From Aspidapion aeneum (Eukaryota > Arthropoda > Insecta > Coleoptera > Brentidae): 64,000 nucleotides of DNA. Below, one piece after another: positions 57,486-64,000 of the stretch. The position numbers and the translations under genes are program-made. A model generated the notes under the pieces. It saw only the letters and a list, made by a program, of their open reading frames with translations, was not told where the DNA came from and did not search any database. The stretch's first letter is position 1; every line of letters begins with the position of its first letter. The stretch lies in the NCBI GenBank assembly GCA_963576565.1, contig CAUYVT010000068.1, positions 429,501-493,500 on the forward strand, in the 5' to 3' direction.

Positions 57486-57949
57486 ACATAACAACCAACA
57501 TTATATTTGTCATATTGGGATATCAATCTAACAACCTCGCAAAAATGGTCCTACTTTTTAACTGGACTCTAAATTTACTCATTTTAAAGGTAAATTGTCT
57601 AAGCCTTAATTACGTTAAACCTCCTAGACAACAATGATGCGTGTGAAAACAAAACGCGAGGGTAACGTCATGGTACGGTAAGGCGATATTGATCACGTGA
57701 CCTAAAAGACCAAATTACGCTGGGTAAATATCGTCTTATGGATTTTCGAGCGCATGGTGATGCTGATTATTTTTTTAAATTTAATTTGTATATTTCTAAA
57801 TAGGCATAGATACTTATGTTGTTACTTTGAGGTTAAGGTTGAGGATTAGCAGAGATGCCAGCGAGACTTTAAGCGCGATAGCCGTTTTTGTAAAATCCTA
57901 CCGCATCGGATGAAAGATATTACATTTTCCGAGCCAGACAAAGACAATA
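57486..57949 (+). repeat. 0.8-kb tandem repeat family, copy A (left part)
   Basis: CAACATTATATTTGTCATAT, AACAACCTCGCAAAAATGGT, GCGAGGGTAACGTCATGG, TACGGTAAGGCGATATTGAT, ACTTTGAGGTTAAGGTTGAG and ACTTTAAGCGCG follow in the same order as in copy B (60985-61480). It is cut at 57950 by the TIR element and resumes at 60646. Confidence 0.9.
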
Positions 57950-57951
57950 TA

Positions 57952-60643
57952 CAGGGTGTCCCAGAACTAATGGTACATAGTTAAACTGTTGATTCCCTGG
58001 GTCAAAATATTACGATTTCGCCACACTTACCTTAGTCCAAAAGTTCGTATTAACCGAGATACAGGGTGTTAAACTTTATTTTTTCAATTCGATTTTCTTG
58101 AATAACTTTTTTACTAATTAATATTTTTGCAAAAAATAACAAGCGTGTAAATTTTTTTGAAATTGGCAAGACGATTCCGTTGAAAATTTGGATGTACAAT
58201 GTACAGGGTGTTCCTTGGACCACTACCATTGCATTAAAATCACTGTATTTTTTTTGTGCCTCTGTTTATACCAGTTTTTATGTAAAATAATGGTTTTTCC
58301 ATCTTTTTTATCTAAAAAAGTTATACTGTTTTAAAGTCGCTCACAGAAACGGTTTTTGAGATTTTTGCATTTAAAGTTTTTATTGCATGTGAGTGAAATG
58401 AATAAATTATGTATGATACTTTCTTCAATTCTTTCTACTAATTAATATTTTTGCAAAAACTAACCAGCAAGTAGGTTTTCTGAAACTTTCAAGACGATTC
58501 CGTTGAAAAAGTTGATGTACAATATACAGGGTGCTCTTTGGACCACTACCATTGCATTAAAATCATCAGTGTATTTTTGTTGTGCCTCGGTGTATACTGA
58601 AGCAGATTTTTATACAGAATATGATTTTAATTATTAAGGAATTTTAGAAACAGTTCTGTAGTTTTAAGAAAGTTTGACAGAATAGACGCAGACAGCAACT
58701 TTATTGGATTTTATTGTTTTTTTTTATTTTAAAAGCCTACTATAATAAACAATTTTAAGTTTGATTTACTACTTGTCAATTTTAAAATTTTAATTTTGTT
58801 GCTGAGAGCGCCATGCTTAAGAAATTTTATATTTTTTTCAATAAATAATAAAATATTACTTTTATTAATAATTATAATTTTCTTTCAAAACAATAAAAAA
58901 ATACTCTGCCAATCTATGGGCACCTAAGCTCACACTAGGGACTATAGTTATAGTGTGCGTGTGAGCTAATATAACTAAAAACTGAAATATATTTTATTGA
59001 ACTCCAGACTCAATTACCTTTCGTTTGATACCACACAAGCCATGTTTTGAATTAAACTTTAATTTTTCAAATCTACCCCCACCTTTTTTTTAACTAAAAT
59101 ATATTTTTTTTTAACTCCAGACTCAATTGCATTTCGTTTGATGTCACACACGCCATATTTCCACATAAACACTAATTTTTTAAATTTACCCCCACCCTTT
59201 TTTAAAGGTAAAATGTATATAATTTAACTCCAGATGCAATTACCTTTCGTTTGATATCACACACGCCATATTTTTACATAAACTCTAATGTTTGAAATAT
59301 ACCCCCACCCTTTTATTTGGCTTGTGTTCGGTGGATTTTGTTTATTTTTAAATGGGACCATCTCGACCCAAAACCCAGCGCAGGTACCAAATTTCATTAA
59401 AATCGGGCAAGCGGTTATTGAGTTATGCGAGTTGGACGTTACAGACAGACAGACAGACAGACAGACAAAAAAGTTTCAAAATCATCTGAAACGCAAAGAT
59501 ATATAAAAATTTTTGAAATCGGAGCAACTTTTTTTTTCTCGAAAAAATTAGGATCACCATAGCTCACACTACTATAGTATAGTAGTAGTGTGAGCTAATA
59601 GTTAAAAGCATTAATAAAGTATACGTACCATTTTTAAAAACACTAATACCAAGAAGTTTTTGTTCCTCATTAAAAACATTGCCCTACAGGGTTGCAATAA
59701 CGGACTATTGTCCGTTTATGAGTTATTACTTGCAATTGTTTTAACACACTTTTAATAATTTAAGAACCATTTTGTATATTTTTTAACTTAATATTTCTTA
59801 AGAAAACATCCAATCTTAAAATGCTATAAAAAATTATTGATTATAGCTAAAATGTACGAAGTAGGTAAGAATTTAATCAAAAATCTTTTACGCATACAAT
59901 AAAAACTTATAATTTAAATATCTTAAAAACCGTTGCTCTAAGGGACATCTAAACGCTATAACTTTTTCACTTAAAAAAAAAAAATGTTTTTATAGAATCT
60001 TGTATACACCGAGCAACAAAAAAGTTAGACCTATTTTAATATAACGGTACCGAACCAGAGAACACCCTGTATAATATTTTAAATTTTTTAACCAAAAATA
60101 AATTGTCCATGCCCAAAAACCACCAAACCCAATTTCTTGTGCAAAATTATTAATTAGTAGAAAGAATTGAAGAAACTATCATACATAAATTAGGCAGATT
60201 ACTCACATGCAATAAAAACTTTAAATGCAAAAAACTCAAAAACCGTTGCTCTGTGCGACTTTAAAACAGTATAACTTTTTTACATAAAAAGGATGGGAAA
60301 ACCATTATTTTACATAAAAACTGGTATACACTGAGACACAAAAAAAATATACTGATTTTTATGCAATGGTAGTGGTCCAAGGAACACCCTGTACACTTTA
60401 CATCAAATTTTTCAATGGAATCGTTTTGCGAATTTTGAAAAAACTTACACGCTGGTTAGTTTTTGCAAAAATATTTATTAGTAAAAAAGTTATTAAAGAA
60501 AATCGAATTGAAAAAATAAAGTTTAACACCCTGTATCTCGGTTAGTACGAACTTTTGGACTAAGGTAAGTATTGCTAAATCGTAATATTTTGACCCAGGG
60601 AATCCACAGTTTAACTATGTACCATTAATTCTGGGACACCCTG
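57952..60643. mobile_element. 2.7-kb inverted-repeat DNA element with CAGGGTGTCCC ends and TA target
   Basis: Left arm 57952-58440 is the reverse complement of 60148-60643: CAGGGTGTCCCAGAA, CTATGTACCAT/ATGGTACATAG, ACCGAGATACAGGGTGTTAA, GGACCACTACCATTGCAT, TTGCATGTGAGTGAAATGAA. A second module with CAGGGTG.TC.TTGGACCACT repeats inside the left arm (58520) and a related one near 60000-60080. TA flanks each end (57950-57951 and 60644-60645). Copy B of the host repeat shows the unoccupied site (61455-61480). There is no transposase. The nested microsatellite element (58893-59600) lies in the centre. Confidence 0.9.
58893..59600. mobile_element. microsatellite-bearing non-autonomous element, copy 2
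   Basis: Same order as 12628-13801: left hairpin GCTCACACTAGGG...GTGTGAGC with perfect 8-bp ends (58927-58965), three tandem units (58983-59310), the conserved block ending GTTATGCGAGTTGGACG, an ACAG tract of only 26 bp (59441-59466), AAGTTTCAAAATCATCTG, and a right hairpin AGCTCACACTACTA...TAGTAGTGTGAGCT. It sits in the centre of the CAGGGTGTCCC element. Confidence 0.85.
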
Positions 60644-60645
60644 TA

Positions 60646-60877
60646 TAGAGGATTGGCACTCACCTTGCAGTTGGTTTTCGTCATCCAGAGGAACTCCTCT
60701 TGCTGGCCTAGCCACTGAAGTCGCTTCACACTAGAATCTCACTTGCAATTTAAAGAATTGGGAAAGTTTAATTTTATTTCCGAAAGAAATTTGTGGAGTT
60801 TCTAAGCAGTTTGTTTACATTCTTAGTAAATTTATCTTCAAAATAGGCGTGCATGGGTTAAGATCGGACAGGAGCTA
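60646..60877 (+). repeat. 0.8-kb repeat family, copy A (right part)
   Basis: TAGAGGATTGGCACTCACCT, TTGCAGTTGGTTTTCGTCAT, CTTGCAATTTAAAGAATTGG and AGTAAATTTATCTTCAAA, joined head to tail to copy B at about 60878. Confidence 0.9.
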
Positions 60878-61695
60878 GTACGTTCCGGTTTTAAAAACAG
60901 GTTGCTAAAAAATTCGTCATATGTCATAATTTTTGACATTCTATAATTTTTTTCTTTGAAAAAAAAAGTCGACATTTTGTAATACCAACATTATGTTTGT
61001 CATATGTGGGAATTCAAGCTAACAACCTCTCAAAAATAGTCCTACCTTTTTTAACTGGACCTTAATTTTACTCATTTTAAAGGTAAATTGTCTAAGCCTC
61101 AACCACGTTAAACCTGCTAGGCAGCACTGGTGCGTTTGAAAACAAAATGCGAGGGTAACGTCATGGTACGGTAAGGCGATATTGATGACGTCACCTAAAT
61201 GGTCAAATTACGCCTGGAAAATATCGCCTTATGGATTTTCGAGTGAGTTTTGGGAATGATGATTTTTTTAAAATTTAATTTGTATATTCCTAAATAGGTA
61301 TAGGTACATACCTATGTTGTTACTTAGAGGTTAAGGTTGAGGATTATTAGAGACGGCGGCGGCACTTTAAGCGCAACAGTCGTTTTTATAAAATCCTGCC
61401 GCAAAATCGGATGAAAGATAGACGTAAAAATATTACATTTTCCGAACAATACAAAGACAATATATAGGTAGAGGATTGACGCTCATTTTGTAGTTGGTTT
61501 TTATCATCCGGAGGAAATCCTCTCCATATCCTAGTCATTGCAGTTTTATAAAAATCTTACTTGCAATTTAAAGAATTGGTAAAGTTTAGTTTTGTTTCCG
61601 AAAGAAATTTGTTGTTTATTAGTAGTTTGCTTATTATCTTAGTAAATTTATTTTATCTTCAAACTAGGCGTGCGTGCTTTGCGATTGGACAGGAC
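60878..61695 (+). repeat. 0.8-kb repeat family, copy B (complete, uninterrupted)
   Basis: Starts GTACGTTCCGGTTTT, ends near GCGATTGGACAGGACC at about 61695; ~818 bp. Used as reference for copies A and C and for minus-strand pieces at 13815-14085 and 34590-34655. No convincing coding content. Confidence 0.88.
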
Positions 61696-62249
61696 CAAAA
61701 GTTGATATTGTATAAAAGTGGCACCGCTTTATCAAAACTGTTGTTGGCGGAAAGGAGTAGAAAGGTACATACAGTGGCACGCATTTTTTAAATTAATATT
61801 GATTGCCAAAACGACGCATTGAATTAGTCATTACATTAGTAAATTCTTGCTTTTATTTATGTCTTCTTCTCTGGTTGTTACAAACATATTAATATAGTCG
61901 GGCTTTGAAGTTTCTTGCTTGTTGTAGTTTTGACTGTTTTATGTCAAACAAATTACGATCTAGCTTTTTACAAAACAAATGATCGTTTTTGCATCTAAAT
62001 TAATATTTGCGGACATTTAAATATAACTTTGAATTCTCTTTTATATTTCGGATTTTTATTTAAAAACTAAATACCTAATTTCTCCATCCTTTAAAAGATC
62101 TTAGCGTTTTATCAACACATATAAAGGGGCACACTACATGTAGAAAGTGAAGCACTAATTTTTTAAGGAAAGTTGTGGCTTCGTCACGGGTTTTGCCACA
62201 AAGTTTTGTTTATCATATCTATGACGCGGTACCACTTTTATAAATTCTC
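61696..62249. other. unassigned DNA between repeat copies B and C
   Basis: AT-rich, no gene or repeat recognised. Confidence 0.35.
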
Positions 62250-62410
62250 AACTAAGGTACGTTCCGGTCTCAAAAAAAAGTTGCTAAAAAAATACGTCAT
62301 AATATGTCATAACTTTTGACATCCTAATCCATAATTTTGTTCTGTAAAAAAAGGTCGAAATTTTATAATACCAAAATTATATTTGTCATATTATGTGGGA
62401 TCAAGATAAC
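62250..62410 (+). repeat. 0.8-kb repeat family, copy C (left part)
   Basis: GGTACGTTCCGGT, GTTGCTAAAAAAATACGTCAT and ATTATATTTGTCATAT (in broken blocks), then cut at AGATAAC by the next element. The right part is 63692-63860 (AACAACCTCGCAAAAATG, AAGGTAAATTATCTAAGCCT, GAATTTTCGAGCG). Confidence 0.85.
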
Positions 62411-63691
62411 CGGGTAGAAGACAATTCGCCGCGGCCGATACGCCGCGGCCAATTTGCCGCGAGGACAATCAGCCGCCGGTCGATTTGCCGAGTGGGGCAA
62501 TTCGCTGCGAGATTTTTTTTTATGATATTACCATTGGCAATTGTTTGAACATTTTTATTTACCCTGACTTCATATAATATATTTGTTTATTTGTTTTTTT
62601 TCAACATCTTTTTTATTAAAAAAATAAATAAAATTATGATTTCTAACTTAAACTTTTAGAAAATCAAAATGGCGGATTTTCACATTTATGAACCGATTGG
62701 CATCAAACTCGGAACTTTGAGATTTTTCAGGTCGTTCATTATTATTTTAAACTTAAATTTTTTCAGAATCAAAATGGCGGATCCAAAATGGCGGAATTTT
62801 CCATTTACGAACCAATATGCACCAAATTCGGAACTTTGGGGTGCTTCAGGTTGGTGATTATAATTTCTAACAATTAAAAAATCAAAATAGCGGTTCCACA
62901 ATGGCGCACTTTCTTATTTATAAATTAATTTGCCTCAAACTTACTTGACACATCGCCGCGCTTAAGGTAACAATATAATTTTTGACTCAAATTTAATAAC
63001 CTGAAAATGGCGGATTCAAAATGGCGCATTTTCCCATTTATGAACCAATATGTATCAAATTTAGAGTTTTTAGATCTTTCAGGTCGAAGATTACGATTTT
63101 TAACTTAAACTTTTTACTTACTTATTTATGAACCGGTTTGCATCAAATTCGAAACTTTAGGGGGGTTTAAGGTCGCTTATTATTATTATTATTTTTATTA
63201 CCCACAGTTCCGAGTTTTATGTAAAATAATAATCAGCCAGCTGAAAGATTTCAAAGTTCCGAGTTTGATGCAAATCGGTTCATAAATGGGAAAGTCCGCC
63301 ATTTTGGAACCACCATTTTGATTTTTATGAATTTAATGTGAAATAATAATCAGCCACCTGAAAGATCTCAAAGTTCCGACTTTGATGCAAATCGGTTCAT
63401 AAATGGGAAAATCCGCCATTTTGGATCCACCATTTTATTTATTTTTGTAAGAAAAAAAATGTTGAATTGTATACCAACCACCAAATACGTGGTTGGAAAG
63501 TTTGAAAAAAGTTATAACCAGAAGTCAAGCTAAATAAAAATGTTTAAACAATGGTAAATCATAAAACCAATGGTAATATTATTAAACAAAAAATCTGGCG
63601 GCGATCTGTCCCCGCGGGGAATTGTCCCGCGGTGAATCGGCCGCGGCAGATCGGTCGCGGCGAATCGGCCACGGCGAATTGTCCCATCCCC
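62411..63691. mobile_element. 1.28-kb DNA element with CG-rich terminal repeats and 7-bp TSD
   Basis: Inserted in repeat copy C; AGATAAC on both sides (62404-62410 and 63692-63698). The ends are inverted: GGGTAGAAGACAATTCGCC.. at the left and GGCGAATTGTCCCATCCCC at the right. Both continue with runs of CGCCGCGGCC / GGCCGCGGC motifs (62428-62500 and 63600-63680). The middle is AT-rich with ~110-bp units carrying AAAATGGCGG, CATTTATGAACC and TCGGAACTTTG (about 62668, 62774, 62884, 63004, 63120), then two units in the opposite orientation (63241 and 63358). No transposase. Confidence 0.9.
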
Positions 63692-63860
63692 AGATAACAA
63701 CCTCGCAAAAATGTTTTATAGTTTTATTTATTTTTAAGGTAAATTATCTAAGCCTTATGAATTTTCGAGCGAATGGTGTTGGCGAATTTTTTAAATTAAA
63801 TTTAGTTAGTATATTTTTTATAATTTTTAAATACATATAGATACCTACAGACTAAATAAG
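63692..63860 (+). repeat. 0.8-kb repeat family, copy C (right part)
   Basis: Continues copy C after the element; matches 57525-57600 and 57735-57815 with an internal deletion of the GCGAGGGTAACGTC section. Confidence 0.8.
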
Positions 63861-63876
63861 TTAATTTAATGTCTAA

Positions 63877-64000
63877 GGAGACTGTAACATCGATGTATAC
63901 GGCTACCACTACCTTGTTCTGAGGACCAGCCCGTAAATTAATTTATTTAGTCTATGACCAAACCTCACAAAATTTATTTTATACTTATTATTGAACCTGG
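63877..64000. repeat. repeat shared with 52020-52125
   Basis: TGTAACATCGATGT, GGCTACCA and TTGTTCTGAGGA, and TTAATTTATTTAGTCT correspond to 52028-52112. The window ends in this repeat, so its extent is unknown. Confidence 0.65.

Noticed and set aside
62669..62901. Short ORFs in the ATGGCGG repeats
   Set aside because: Lie inside the internal repeats of a non-coding TIR element, on both strands at once.

Overview
The window looks like part of a large, AT-rich, repeat-dense arthropod genome, most likely an insect. The evidence is the company of BEL/Pao LTR, Penelope-like, CR1/Jockey-type and R2/R4-like retroelements, several foldback or MITE-like DNA elements, an ACAG microsatellite element, and no gene that looks like an intact host gene. 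A beetle would fit, but the sequence does not prove it. I found no tRNA or rRNA gene and no bacterial-style operon. Almost every coding stretch is a broken transposon gene; the one clean ATG-started retroelement ORF is a Gag-like protein at 23710-24393.

Layout. 1-1690: 5' half of a non-LTR retrotransposon (N-terminal region and start of RT, frameshifted, truncated). 2935-3684: decayed transposon-type protein with an EEAD/ASDTDVLVL core and a Cys-rich tail, followed by a 320-bp tandem repeat (to 4774). 5590-10810: a decayed BEL/Pao element split near its Gag-Pol junction by a 3.7-kb foldback element (6861-10602), which itself holds a 704-bp MITE. 12628-13801: a microsatellite-bearing element with a 470-bp ACAG tract; a second copy at 58893-59600 has only 26 bp. 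14460-14923 and 17213-17452: two 5'-truncated Jockey copies, each with a 12-bp target-site duplication (TSD). 15240-19275: a decayed non-LTR element, partly duplicated. 21725-25644: a complete LTR insertion with 5-bp TSD, Gag only and no Pol. 26746-27915: several Penelope terminal fragments. 28400-30111 and 33551-34460: a second BEL copy split by about 3.4 kb. 36974-39830 and 42362-46700: two large minus-strand non-LTR elements. 52583-55316: a nearly whole Penelope-like element, minus strand, with an inverted terminal copy and a probable TSD. 57486-63860: an approximately 0.8-kb tandem repeat broken by two TIR elements (57952-60643 and 62411-63691).

How it fits together: this is a nested record of insertions. 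The clearest events, with TSDs or clean empty-site comparison, are the LTR element, the two Jockey copies, the Penelope copy, a 62-bp palindrome with 8-bp TSD, and three TIR elements. The most unusual object is the 3.9-kb Gag-only LTR element. It carries about 12 copies of a 90-120-bp repeat that has long open stretches in all three forward frames, and a Gag-like ORF that appears to hold two copies of a BEL/Pao Gag-type domain.
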